Positions 1 through 10,631 of a stretch of DNA of 44,888 nucleotides are shown piece after piece. The DNA lies in contig MU657167.1 in the NCBI GenBank assembly GCA_026770575.1, positions 457,807-502,694 on the forward strand, written 5' to 3'. This DNA is from Pelagophyceae sp. CCMP2097 (Eukaryota; Sar; Pelagophyceae). A program made the position numbers and the translations under genes. The notes under the pieces are model-generated. The model saw only the letters and a list, made by a program, of their open reading frames with translations, was not told where the DNA came from and did no database searches. Positions within the stretch are counted from its first letter, which is position 1, and each line of letters opens with the position of its first letter.

Positions 1-164
1 TTCCCTTAGCGCAGCGCAGCACGCCTTCCGGACCTCCGGTTTTTTTCTGCCCTCCGGACTCCGGACTCCGGATTTCGGGGTTCTTGGAGAAAATCGTCGT
101 TATTTGCTAGACTCAACACAATCTGACGCTCGCAAATACCATGTTTTTCGTCATTTCGCAATTT

Positions 165-279
165 AATATCTCAATAAAGGCATATTTAAGATTTAATTAA
201 ATCTTATTTACGTTTGTTTTAACATATTTCTCAATAAAGATTTTATAAAATCTTAATTTTGCCTTTATTGAGATATTTA
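165..279. repeat. AT-rich foldback element (copy 1)
   Basis: Two inverted arms, around 165-183 and 259-279, read TATCTCAATAAAGGCA and its reverse complement. Between them is a second, smaller palindrome of TTAAGATTT / AAATCTTA type. The same arm core (TCTCAATAA / TTATTGAGATATTT) recurs at 14171-14234 and 34733-34791, so this looks like a small non-autonomous foldback or MITE-type family. No coding potential is visible. Membership rests on the arms only, because the interiors differ. Confidence 0.5.
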
Positions 280-1157
280 AGTGTAAAAAAGTCGATAATC
301 GTCGATTCCCAGTCGATATTTGCCGGGATTCCTGTCGATAGTATCGACCGATATTTGCCGGAAAAGCCATCCATAGGCGTCGTTGTGCCTTGTCCTCAAT
401 AAATGAGTGACTCCGGAAATCTTCCGTGAGACGGATCCGAGTGAGGCGACGCGCGTGGGGAACGCGAGGCGGCACGGCCCGGTCTCAAAGAGGCGCTCGG
501 GCCACCAAGCAACCGGAAGGAAAGGATGATATAGGAATAGAGATCTACAAAGAAGGATGGTGGTCCCTTCTTCCACACGGATTCCGCCGCGGGTGCGAGT
601 CCGGCATGACTTCTGTTGCGAGTACGTGACAGTACGTTCCGCCGGGCGAGCTCCTCTGGCGCCTCTGAGCACGCAAGAGGTCTTGGGCGCTCCGGAGGGG
701 CGACGTGTGGGCCACTCGTCTATTTTCTGCTTGCTGGGAGGGCGGCCGTCGCGCGTCGTCGCCTCGCCGCGCACCTCCGCCGCCCGGCCCACACGCGGCG
801 CGAAGACCCGCGCGCGGCCGCGGCCGGCGACTGACGGCGGCGGTGCTTGCTCCCGCGGCGGCCGCCACGCGCGCCCGCCGCCACGCGCGATGCCGTGCCG
901 CGACTCCAACGCCGGCTACATCTGCGCCGGGCGCGACACAGCGGCTGGCGCCGTTGCAGCGCCGCGCACAACGGCCGCAAACGCCGTCCTCAGCCCGCGC
1001 GATGCGCCACCCTCCGACATGGACACTCGGTGATCCATACTGATGCTCCCCTGCGCATATACCCTCTCGCGCGGAACCCCCTCGACCGGAGGGCCATCCG
1101 GAAGCCCATGACCACCCCCGGCTTGAAATTCTTCTATACCATAGGCCCGCGTCCGAG
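280..1157. other. Intergenic, no supported gene
   Basis: AT-rich up to about 420, then strongly GC-rich. Several long open frames exist on both strands, but they overlap each other, are rich in Arg/Ala/Pro and show no domain, consistent frame or splice pattern. I read them as chance frames in GC-rich DNA. A short T-rich stretch with TCGATA-type repeats lies at 290-350. Nothing else could be assigned. Confidence 0.4.
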
Positions 1158-1318
1158 TCCTCGTTGGACACGCTCCCTCCGCCAGGTATATACTCGGCGT
1201 CTCTTTCCTGGGGAAACCTAAGGAAGACTCCTTATCACTGCTCGTCGACGCCATACTCTGCCCCACCCTGCTCCGCTCGTCCACGACACGCGTCGATACG
1301 TGAATATTCTTACCCCCG
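1158..1318 (+). repeat. Dispersed repeat, copy A
   Basis: About 150 bases beginning near GGACACGCTCCCTCCGCCAG and ending GTCGATACGTGAATATTCTT are repeated with high identity at 16009-16168 in the same orientation. A last fragment (ACGTGAATATTCTTCCCCCC) also occurs at 15106-15125. Copy A has small indels relative to copy B. It carries no plausible ORF. It is probably the terminus of a transposable element or a solo repeat. Confidence 0.75.
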
Positions 1319-1440
1319 GCCGTAGTAGTTAACCCAGGTCTTGGGCTCCAGAGGAAATTGCTACGAAAACGCCGACCGACGTCGCGTCGCCCCAGCCCGG
1401 CGGTTCATCGATTCCGCTTCTGCGCGCGCGCGAGGGCCGC

Positions 1441-4400
1441 ATGGAGGCCGCAGTGCTGCGCGCTGCGCGGCGGCGGCGCGCCGCGCCCGCGGCGCCCTTT
1501 GCGAGCGACCTGACGCGGTGCCGCCGCTGCCAGCGGTCCAAGCAAGGCGCCATCTTCTGTCGCATTAGCCGCTCGCACCGCGATGACGGCTGGCAACCCC
1601 CAAAGGGCTTCGACGCCTGGATGGCCACGACGGAGGTACGCCCGCGCGCCCGGGGCCGCGAGGGGGGGGCGCGCCGCCGAGGGCGCCGCCGAGCCGCCGC
1701 CGAGCGCGCCCGCCGGACGACGCGCCCGCTTGTAGCGGACGCGCCGCGGCCCCGACGCGGCGGCCGCGGCGGCGGAGGGCTCCTCGGCGGCGTCTCACGA
1801 CGAGGTGGAGCACGCGACGCAGCCGCGCCGGCCGCGCGAGGCCCAGACGAGGTACCGCGCCGCGCCCAAAGCCCGAGCCTCTGGCGCGCGAGCGAGCGAG
1901 CGATTTTCGACGCATGGACCTAGGCCGGTCGCGCAGCCCGGGGCGTCATCGTCAGCGTCGCGTTCTTCGTCCAACGGCAACAACAGCAAGCGCAGGCCGG
2001 CCGCGGCGGACAAGGCTGCGGACAAGGCGGCTGCGGAAAAGGCGGTCGCCAAGGCGGCGAGCGACGTCTGCAAGGGCGGGTCCCCGGCTGTCGCCGACGA
2101 CGATGCGTTTGCGCCGCTGCGGCAGGCCATCGAGATCCGCCGCGCGCGCGAGGTCTGGGTCTGGCGGCCGACGGCCCGCCTTTCGGACGCGGAAGTGTCA
2201 GCCTACGTCGACGCAGTCGCCCAGGACTTTGGCCTCAAGGAGGACGACGCGCTGGCGCTGCTCTACCAGGCGGACTACGACACTGCGGCCGCGCTGAAAG
2301 GCCTGGGCCCGCCGCCGCGCGCGCCGCCGCCGCCGCCGGTCGGGCGCCGGGAAGACCTGCCGCTCGCCGCCGACGACGACGCGGCGCGGCTGCTGCTGAG
2401 CTCTGCGGCGCTGCTGGGCTGCGCGGCGGGCGCTCCCGCAGGCGCGTGGGCGCCGACGGTCGGCCTCGTGGCGCGGCGGCAGGTGTGGTCGCCGGCGAGC
2501 GTGGCCAAGTTCGCCGACGTGCTCTTCGACGTGGACCGCGACGTGGCCGGCGCGCGCAGGAAGCTGCAGCGGTCGGCGTTGAAGGTCGGTGGTGTGGAGA
2601 AAAAGGCGTCGACCAAGTCCTTTGCCGCGGCGGACATGGGCGCAATGCTCGACCTCTACTACTCCGCGTTCAAGCCGTCTGGAGCATACGCCGACTGGAA
2701 GGCCAAGCTCGGCCTGCGCCGCCTGCGAGACCACGCCGCGCTGCGGCGCGCCGCGCCGGCCGCAGGCGGCCCGGCGCAGCCCGGCGCGCGCACCACGGGC
2801 GTCTGGCGCCTCGACGGCGAACCTTCCGCGCCGCCGCTGCAGCGCGGCGTGTCGGACCCCGGCGCACTGCGCGCGGCGCCGGGCGACGCCGCCGATTTGC
2901 GGGCCGCCGACGACGCGCCGGCGCCGCGGAAGCGCACGAACGCCGGCACGGCGGCTGCGCGGCCCAAGCCCGGCGAGCGCGTGCCCGGCGGATTTTTTTC
3001 TGAGAGCGTGGACGAGGCGCGCGCTCTGATCCTGGCGTCGCGGTACGACGCTCTGGCGCCGTTGCTCTTCGCGTGCCCCTGCGGCTGCGGCGACCGCATC
3101 GACAACCGCGGCCGCGCGACGAGCCACCGGCGCAAGTGGGCCACGCGCAGCTGCCGCGAGCGCGCGGCGCGGAACCCGGCGTTTGCAGACGTCTTCCAGC
3201 AGCTGGAAGACGAGGACATCGCTCGCGCCGACCGCGCCGCGACCAAGGCGCTCGCCGCGCCGGCACCGCGCGCGCCTGCCGCGGCGGCGAGCCGCCCGCG
3301 GTCGGCGCCGGCGGCGGCAAAGCGCGACGCGGCGGCCAAGCGCGACCGCGACGACGACGGCGGCGACCTCGTCACGAGCTGCCTCTGCGGCTGCGGCGAG
3401 CTCATCGACAACCGCGGCCGCGTCTCGAGCCACAGGCGCAAGTGGGCCACCGCCGCCTGCCGCCAGCGCGCGCACTCTGAGCGGTCGCGCGAGCAGCGCG
3501 CGGCCGCGGCCCCCGACGGCGCGGCCAAGGACGACGGGCCGGCCATGGACGCGGCGGCGATGCCGCCACCGTCGCCCGCGGCGACGCCCGTGGCGAGCCG
3601 GAAGAAGGCGGCGCTTGCGTCGCCGCCGGAGCGGCGCCGACTCGTCGTGCACTCTGGCCTGTTGCTGGCCATGCACGTCCGCGGCCGAGGCACCATGCTC
3701 GGCGACGTCGTCGGCCGCGCGCCCGGTGCCGACGACGGTGCGCAGGACTGGACGGTGGTCTGCAACAATCAGGTGGACGTCGTCCTCTCGGCGAAGGAGA
3801 TCGCAGACTACATGCTCCACGGCGTCCAGGGTGGTGCGTTTCGAGCGGCGGGTGTATTCGGCGAGGGCGCATTGGCGGCCGCGTCGCCTCCCCGAGGCTC
3901 GTTTTGCTGCGGCCCCTCGTTTGCGCCGAGCTTTTCTCATAGGCACTAAACCGCCGAAAAAGGTGCCCGAGGGGCCCGACGCGGCGGCCAAGTTCCGCGG
4001 CGTGACGTGCAAGTGGTACGGCGACGTGCCGCGTTACAACGCGGCGTTCTCGCTCTTAGGCGACCGCTTCTCGCTCGGCGGCTTTGACTCTGCGTACCAG
4101 GCCGCGCGCGCCTGGGACATCGTCGCCTGGCACAGTGGCCGCGAAGACTTGAACGTCCTCAAGTTCTGCACCTCAAAGCCCAGTGAGCGCCGCTAAGAGA
4201 GGCCCCGGTGCACAAGCGTGCCGACGACCGAATCCCTCGCGCCTCGATACAAGCTTTTGCGTCTAGGGCCGACGCACGACGAGCTGCGCGCGCTGGCGCT
4301 GCGGCTGCGGCTGAACATGCGGCAGCGCGCGCAGCCGCGCGACGCAGACATGGTCGGCGTCACCGTCGACGGCCTCTCAGTGCCCACGCCGGGTGCCGAC

Positions 4401-4886
4401 AGGCCGGGAAATGACGGGTCGCCGCGCGGTTCACCGGCCGCCGCGCGCACGGGCCCCGCGGCGCGGCCGCTCCACGGCGCGCCGTCGCTCGACGACGCCG
4501 CGGGCGATGCCGCGGACCGGCCTCCCGAGGACGACACCGAAGGAGAAGACGACGCCGCCGGCGACGAGCAAGAAGCGCCCGCGGAGGAGGCAGGGCGGGG
4601 CCGAGGAGGCGCGGCAGCTGCAGGACGCGGCGAATCAGCAGCTCCGGACCAAGCAGCGGGCGGCGGACGAGGAGCGACGGCGGGCGGCGCGGCGGCGCGG
4701 CCCGCGGCGCCACCGTCCCCGGACGCTCCCTCTGGCGACGGCGCATCGAACGCGCCTGCGGCTCCGCATGCCGCTGAGCCTGCGGCGGCAGGCCAGCCGG
4801 CCGCGCCCGGCGACGACTGCGCGCCGATAGACGAAGACGGTGCACCGATGGACGACAACGGCGCGCCGATGGACGACTCCCCCTGA
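1441..4886 (+). CDS. ELM2/SANT/AP2-like multidomain chromatin protein
   Basis: Unrecognised architecture, probably a nuclear chromatin or transcription factor. Proposed exons are 1441-1635, 1736-1851, 1924-3833, 3943-4182 and 4267-4886, giving 1026 residues; phases match at every junction. In order it shows a Cys motif C-x2-C-x9-C-x5-H (residues 27-46) and an ELM2-like segment (about 180-232, VWVWRP, then a leucine-rich helix). A SANT-like helix bundle follows (about 290-362, starting VWSPASVAKF and ending LDLYYSAFK). Next come two near-identical zinc-type repeats (about 487 and 590: CGCG-x3-IDNRGR, SHRRKWAT, CR-R-A). An AP2-like domain lies at about 757-815 (FRGV, then FDSAYQAARAWD). ELM2 plus SANT is the signature of histone deacetylase corepressor subunits. 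An acidic tail ends with DGAPMDD repeats. The TAA at 4194 lies inside my last intron. The 4390-4830 tail is uncertain: another frame there has the more typical codon use and predicts a basic coiled coil. Confidence 0.7.
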
Positions 4887-5553
4887 CGCCGGCGGCGGCG
4901 GCGTCGTGAGTAATCATGTTACTGAGCTAGCTTTCTCCGGGGGCGAGTCGGAGGCGGTCGAGGAATTCGCCGAGTTGGTGCTTGTCGAGCTCGAAGACGC
5001 AATGCTCCGGCGAGCCGTCGGGTCTCAAGAGATCGAGCTGCAGTAAGACGATGGGCCGCTTCCTAAGGCGGCCGTCGCGCGGCGGCCGGCGTCGGCGAGG
5101 GACGCGGCATTGCGCATCTCCGCGAGCTTGTTGCTCGACATGACCACCTACATGACCACCTGCAGACGACTGCGTCGGAGATTTGAGCCCAATCGACCAA
5201 GAAGGGGCGCACTCGGCAGCTCCAGGAAAAGTCGACGAGCGTCGACCGCCCGACGGCCTCGTAGACCGCGCTCATCGTCGGAAGCTTAAGGTCCAGGCCG
5301 GGGAGCCTCGCGCGGACGTGCCGAACGGGGAGCCTCGCGCGGACGGACTCCCGGGAAGAGAGAGTGGTATATATGGCGCAAGTGCAGATTTGCACTAAAC
5401 GCGATTTTCCTAGGATCCGCTCAAAGAAATTTTATAAGCAGAAGAAAAGTTAATAGGAAAACAGGCACTTACAACGCAGCTGGCCCAGGGCGGGGCGGGA
5501 ATCAGAGCCTCGAGGACGCTGCGCCGGTGGCGCGCGCTCCGTCCGGCGCGGGC
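4887..5553. other. Intergenic with candidate promoter
   Basis: Spacer between the chromatin-type gene and the next plus-strand gene. It becomes AT-rich after 5360. A TATATAT run lies about 180 bases upstream of the next start codon. No ORF with domain similarity was seen on either strand. Confidence 0.4.
5368..5377 (+). promoter_or_regulatory. TATA-like element
   Basis: GGTATATATGG in otherwise GC-rich DNA, about 180 bases 5' of the ATG at 5554 and followed by an A-rich leader. It could be the core promoter of the plus-strand gene. This rests on the motif and position alone. Confidence 0.3.
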
Positions 5554-8500
5554 ATGGACGACATGGCTGCGGCGTTTCGCGCGCAGCTGCGCGTCGTGGA
5601 CGACTTGCGCGACGGGCGGCAGGTGAGCGCCGGCGAGCATCGGAGCCGCGTCGCGGCGCTGGCGGCGCGGCACGGCATCGCCGCCGGCGCCGTCGCCGCG
5701 CAGCGCGTCGAGGCGAAGCGCGAGCACGTGCGCGCCTCGGTCATGTCCGCGCTGGGCTCTCAGCAGGCGGAGTCCGCGCTGCCGCCGGGCGTCGCCTTCA
5801 AGCTCGAGCTCCTCGTCGGCCTCCGCGACCGCGGAGTCATCCCAGAGGCCAAGTTCCTCGCGAAAAAGGCAAAGTGAGCCCCGCCGCGCGCAACCGAAAA
5901 GGCGGAAAAGGCGCCGCCGCCGCCGCAGGCTCGTCAAGAAGAGCGGCGTGAGCGAGGACGCCGCCGGCGCGGCGCTCGACGCGATCAAGCAGCAGATGCT
6001 CCTCTCGCGCGTCTCGCGCGCCTTTGACACCGTCAAGAAGCTCCCGGCACCCGCGGCGGCGTCGCCCGACGTCACCGAGCCGCCGCCGCCGCGGTTGAGG
6101 TGCGGCGCCCGTTTCGCCGCGTGCGAGCGGTGCGGGACGGCGTTGCGAAGGGCTCGGGAGCCCCGACGGCCTAGGCGCTTTTTGCTCGCGGTTCCGAAAG
6201 TTGTGAAAACGGAGGAGCAGACGGATGCCGAACTGTGCACCGAAATCTTAGACGTGAGTCGCCGCCGCCCAGACCCTGGTGCGCGCGGGTGCCTGCGGAG
6301 AGGCAGCGCGCCCCAGCTGTCCCTGGCGCGATGCTCGGAAATCTTGAAACCCTTCGAAATCTTCAGTCGCCTAGGCTTTCAACACGGGCGACCAGCCGAC
6401 GGCCCTCGGCAGCCTGCGCAGCAAGTGGAAGAACATCATCGAGACGCACGCGCCGGACGCGGTCAAGGCCCCGAAGCAGTGCATGGCTTTTGGCATTCGC
6501 CTCGCCAAGTTGACACCGCCAGCGGGCGTCGCCGAGGAAAAGGCGCCCAACAGCGAGATTTCCCTCTCCGGCGAGACGGCGCTCCCCAAGCCGCCCTACG
6601 GCGACGCGGCGTTTCCGGATGGCATGGCGGCGGCGCCAGACGGCGATGCGCCCGACGGCGATGCGCCCGACGGCGATGCGCCGGCGCCGGCGCCGGCGCC
6701 CGACTGTGATGTGCCGCCCCCCGACGGCATCGCGCCGGCGCCGGCGCCCGACGGTGGTGCGCCGGGGACCGACATCGCGCCGGCGCCGGCGCCTGACGGT
6801 GCTGTGGCGGTGACCGACGGCGTTGCACCGGTGCCGGCTCCCAACAGCGTCGCGCCGGCGCCGGCGCCCGACGGTGCTGTGGCGGCAACCCACGCCGTTG
6901 CACCGGCGCCGTCGCCCGAAAGCGTCGTGCCGGCGCCCGACAGCGACGCGCCTGCGCCCGACGGCGTCGTGCCGGCACCTGACAGCGACGCGCCGGCGCC
7001 TGACGGCGTCGTGCCGGCACCTGCTGGCGACGCGCCGGCGCTCGATGGTGACGCACCGGCGCCGGCGCCCGGCGTTTGCATCGTCGACGATCCGACGCGC
7101 TGCTCCGCCTCCGTCGAGCCGCAAGTCGGCGTCGGCGACGAGGCGGCCGCCCAGGAAGGCGAGCCGGCGAACCGGTGCCCGTCCTCGGAACCGGAGCTCC
7201 CGCCCATCTTTGATGCTTCCGCGGGGTTTGACGTCGAGGCTTTTGCGCGCGTCGACTACCGCGCTGAAGGAGCGCTGCCTCTAGACGAAGGCGAAGTCGT
7301 CGAAGAAGCCGCCGCTTCTCCGGCGCCATCGGGCGGACCGGCCGCCGCACCACCGTCGATCGTCGACGACGATTGCGCGTCCGGCGGCGGGCGAGCCGAC
7401 GGGGATGGAGATGCCGAAGCGCAGCAATCACCGTCGATCGTCGACGACGATTGCGCGTCCGGCGGCGGGCGAGCCGACGGGGATGGAGATGCCGAAGCGC
7501 AGCAATCGTCGTCGACGTCGTCGGAGCCAGTCCAGGAGGCGGTGACCGGCGACCCCACTACGCCGTTGAAGCCCAACCCCGTCAATTATCTCGACGACGA
7601 AGCGGCGACGGGCGACACTGCGCCGTCGATGCCCAACCGAGTCGATTTCTTCGATGAAGCGGCGTCTTCGATTTCTTCGGCGCACGAGGAAGCGGCGGCG
7701 GCGGCAAAAGAGCATTATCTCGCGGAGCGATTGCGCGGCGACGCGGCTTTCGCGCGCGATTCGGAAGCTGCGGCCGAGCTGCGACGACGCACGGCGGAGG
7801 CGTGCGATGACCTCGCGGTCGCTGTCGTGGAGCAGGCTATTGCCGCCGCGCTGTCTCTCGCAACGCTGCGAGAGGCTGCCGACGACGCTGCCGCCGAAGC
7901 GGCAGCGACGCCTCAACGCGACGCGGACGTCGTCTCCCAGGCCTGCGCATCGGCCGAGGCGCCGTCGCTCGCGCCCATCCGACGCGAGCTCGAGATGGCA
8001 CCGACGGCGGAAGCGCAGACTCCCGGCGGTCCTTTGCCGGGCAGCAGTCTCATCGGTGGACCCGTCGGCGCGCTTCCTCGATGGGCGACGGAGCGCCGCG
8101 CGCCGCTCGCGGACGACGCGGACGACGCCGCTGCATTCATCGACGGCATGCTGGGAAACATCATGTCGAACGCGGAGGAGCGATTCGACGAAAGTCCGTC
8201 GCCGCAGGGGGCGCGGGTCCGACCCGCCGAAGAGACCGCCGTGGACGGCGGGCCGTCGACGGTTCCGAGCGTCGCCGCCCTAGAGGCGGCGCCGCAGTCC
8301 GTCGAAGCGACGGGCGAGGCTTGGACGGCGCAGCGGCAAGATGCCGTAGAGGCGTGCGACGACGTGGAGCGACGAGTCGGTGGGCTGCTGCCATCGATCG
8401 CACCCGCGTTCAAAGAGGCCACTCCGACGTCTATCTTTGCGTCGCTCGAAAGGGCGCAGCCGAGCGACGGTAGCGTGGTCCTTCCGTGAGTCTGAGTGCC

Positions 8501-9329
8501 GCGTCTCCTCGCCTCGTCGCCCGGGCACGCTTCCCGCTAGGGAGCTCGTCGCGTCCATGGCGCCGCCCGCTCCGGTGGCGCGATCCGCCGCGGGCCTGCG
8601 CGGCGACGAGGCGCCGCGGCCGTCGTCGTCGGACGCGTCGTTGGTCGCCGTCGCCGCCGAGGGGCCGTCGCTGCTGCGGCGGTCGCATTCGTCGTTGGGT
8701 GACTGGCCGCGCAGCGCGTCGCCGCCCGAAGCCGCGCCGGTGGCCGCGCCGGCCGCCGCGGAGCAGAAGAGCAGTGGCGGCTCGCAGCGGCGCCGCGCCG
8801 AGCCGAAGAAGAAGCACCCGCACTGGAGCGCCGGTGAGGCTTTTCGCCTCCTGTGCGGTACGGCGCGCGGCGGCGGAAGCGTTTCCCCGTAGGTCCGGTG
8901 CGGCTCGAGCTGCAGTCGCGCGCGCGCGAGAACCACGCTCTGCGGATGTGGTGGCCGTCGCCGGCGGTGGCGCCCTTCCGCGACGGCCTCGCCGTCGCGA
9001 TGAGCAAATCCGCGCCGCTGCTCCACGACGCGCCGATTCGGCGAGGGTCCGCGCCGCTGCTAGCGCTCCAGGCCGCGCCGCTCCACGCGGCGCAGGACAC
9101 GCAGGACGACACGCCCGACGAGAGCAAAGACGCCCGACGGCGACGCGAGGAAAGCTCCGTCGCCGTATGCGACGCCGCCGCGCCGGAGCACGCCGACGTG
9201 GGGCCGCCGTCGCCGGCAAAGTCCACGGACACGCCGCCCCTCGAAGGCTCGTGGCCGCTCCCGGCGCTCGTCAAGAAGCCGCGGAAACAAGGCCCATCCA
9301 GGAGGCCGCTACAACAAAGACCTGATTAG
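5554..9329 (+). CDS. Large low-complexity protein of unknown function (six exons)
   Basis: Function not recognised. Exons 5554-5873, 5929-6099, 6175-6253, 6375-8485, 8541-8833 and 8893-9329 splice in phase to 3411 nt (1136 residues). Introns are 55, 75, 121, 55 and 59 nt. The 75-nt one is a multiple of three with no stop and could be retained. The first about 200 residues are helical and Ala/Arg/Lys-rich. A short conserved-looking block (KWKNIIETHAP) follows at about 205. Then comes a long disordered acidic stretch with PAPAPDG-type repeats (nt about 6640-7075), a perfect 26-residue duplication (nt 7353-7508) and helical Ala/Glu-rich segments. The last two exons are Ser/Pro/Arg-rich. No signal peptide or membrane segment was seen. 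It might be a scaffold or nuclear protein. It ends 101 bases from the convergent hydrolase gene. Confidence 0.75.
6640..7075 (+). repeat. In-frame PAPAPDG minisatellite
   Basis: Coding repeat inside the preceding gene. Degenerate units of about 24-36 nt encode APAPDG-x-(A/V)-(A/V/P). Units keep the reading frame but vary in length and third positions, as in an expanding coding minisatellite. It predicts an extended, flexible, Pro/Ala/Asp-rich linker. Confidence 0.8.
7353..7508 (+). repeat. Perfect 78-bp tandem duplication in coding sequence
   Basis: Two adjacent 78-nt units (7353-7430 and 7431-7508) encode the same 26 residues, beginning PSIVDDDCASGGGRADGDGD. They differ only in the last base or so. 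The near-identity, including third positions, indicates a recent duplication that stayed in frame. Confidence 0.9.
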
Positions 9330-9430
9330 TAGGCAGCGCTGCGCCGTCCTCAAGCTTGTGAACACAGCCGAGGGGCGCACGTGTTAAAAACTGCTTCTGT
9401 CCCGTCTCAGCACCCCCGGCTGGCCTGGGT

Positions 9431-10406
9431 TCAGGACCTCCGCGAGAAGAGGGAGAGCCAGGAGGAGCTTCTTGCGGCTTGCGGCTTTTCGGGCGGCTCC
9501 TGCACGCGCAGGCCGAGCTTCTCCATGGCGCGCTGCTCGATGAAGACGACGAAGCTTGCGACCTAAAGGGTGCTCGTGCGTGGGGTGATGGTGCCAAGGC
9601 GGGTGGGCTCACCGCGTTGAGGCAGAGCTCGTCAGGCATGTCGTGGTGGCCCGCGCCGTCGACCCAGAGCGGCGGATGCGGGTCCAAGAGGTGCGGGTAG
9701 AGCATGAGTGCGTGGTCGAAGGGCACCATGCGGTCGTCGCGGCCGTGGATCATGAGCGTGCGGCAGCGCACGCGCGGGATCTTCTCATAGTTGAGGAAGA
9801 CGTCGTAGCCGGCGAGGCTGCGCGCGAACATTTCTGGCAGCACGACGAGGCCCGCCGACGCGATTGCGGACTGGAGGACCATGCCGCCGAGGCGGGCGTG
9901 CCGCGAGGCGACGTCCACCGTCGGCCCCGACCCGATGCTGCGGCCGTAGACGACGATTCTCTCCGGCGCGAGTCGGCAGCCTTCTAACAAGTATGCGAGC
10001 GCGGCATCGACGCACTGGATGCAGCCGGCCTCGCTGGCTTCGCCCGAAGAGATGGAGTAGCCGCAGTACTCGTACGCTAGCACGTCGCAGCCACAAAAGC
10101 GCGAGAGGACGTCGGCGTAGGGCAGGGCCAGGGCCAGGTCCTCGGCGTTGGCGTGCGAGTACAGGATGGTCAGCGTCGTCGGCGACGATGCGCGCCGCGC
10201 GTTGCGGATGTGCACCGCGGCCGTCGTCTCGCCGCTCGCCGTCCGCAGCATGATCAGGTCGGCGCGCCGGCGCAGCACGGCCTAGCAGCGCCTCGCGCGC
10301 GACGCCCCGCACGCGGCGCCTCGCGCGGCGCGCGGCTGCGGGAGCGCACCGCAGACCACGCGCGCGGGGGTACCGGAAACGCGAGCGAGTTGATGATCGA
10401 CGACAT
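9431..10406 (-). CDS. ABHD17-like alpha/beta serine hydrolase
   Basis: Predicted depalmitoylase-type hydrolase of the ABHD17/FAM108 family. Exons (minus strand) are 10406-10374, 10281-9613 and 9562-9431, with introns of 92 and 50 nt, all phase 0, giving 277 residues. Visible are the oxyanion/β-strand block LYSHANAEDL, the nucleophile elbow GRSIGSGP (Ser), the acid GRDDRMVPF and the catalytic His in GAGHHDM, in the family's order. The first exon codes only for MSSIINSLAFP. ABHD17 proteins normally carry an N-terminal Cys cluster for palmitoylation and membrane anchoring, and none is seen here, so membrane attachment may differ. The C-terminus VVFIEQRAMEKLGL follows the second intron. Family membership is confident; the substrate is inference. 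Confidence 0.9.
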
Positions 10407-10631
10407 GCCGGGACCCGAGAGCTTCAGCAAGCGGCCGCCCGAGCAATCATCGCCACCCAAGGGGAGCCATGCGGTGCCTGCCGCGAGGGGGAGCGCGCGC
10501 GCGCGTCTGAGTAGATCGTCTGATCAAGACTGAGTCGAACTCAAGATGCGGCATTTTTAAAACCAACGTTTTATAAAACTCGTTTAGCGATTTCGTCCGG
10601 TTGGTGAGTCGCGGGGTTTTGTCACGCGGCG

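Noticed and set aside
557..1033. GC-rich frames in 420-1170 as a gene
   Set aside because: Six overlapping frames on both strands, none with domains, a start context or a coherent exon pattern.
2198..4012. 604-residue minus-strand frame opposite the ELM2/SANT gene
   Set aside because: Arg/Ala-rich mirror of a GC-rich coding strand with no domain; the plus frame has clear domains and phase-matched introns.
4194..4196. TAA as the end of the AP2-like gene
   Set aside because: A GTGAGC donor at 4183 and TAG acceptor at 4266 remove it in phase and continue in a conserved-looking helix, although a cDNA is needed.
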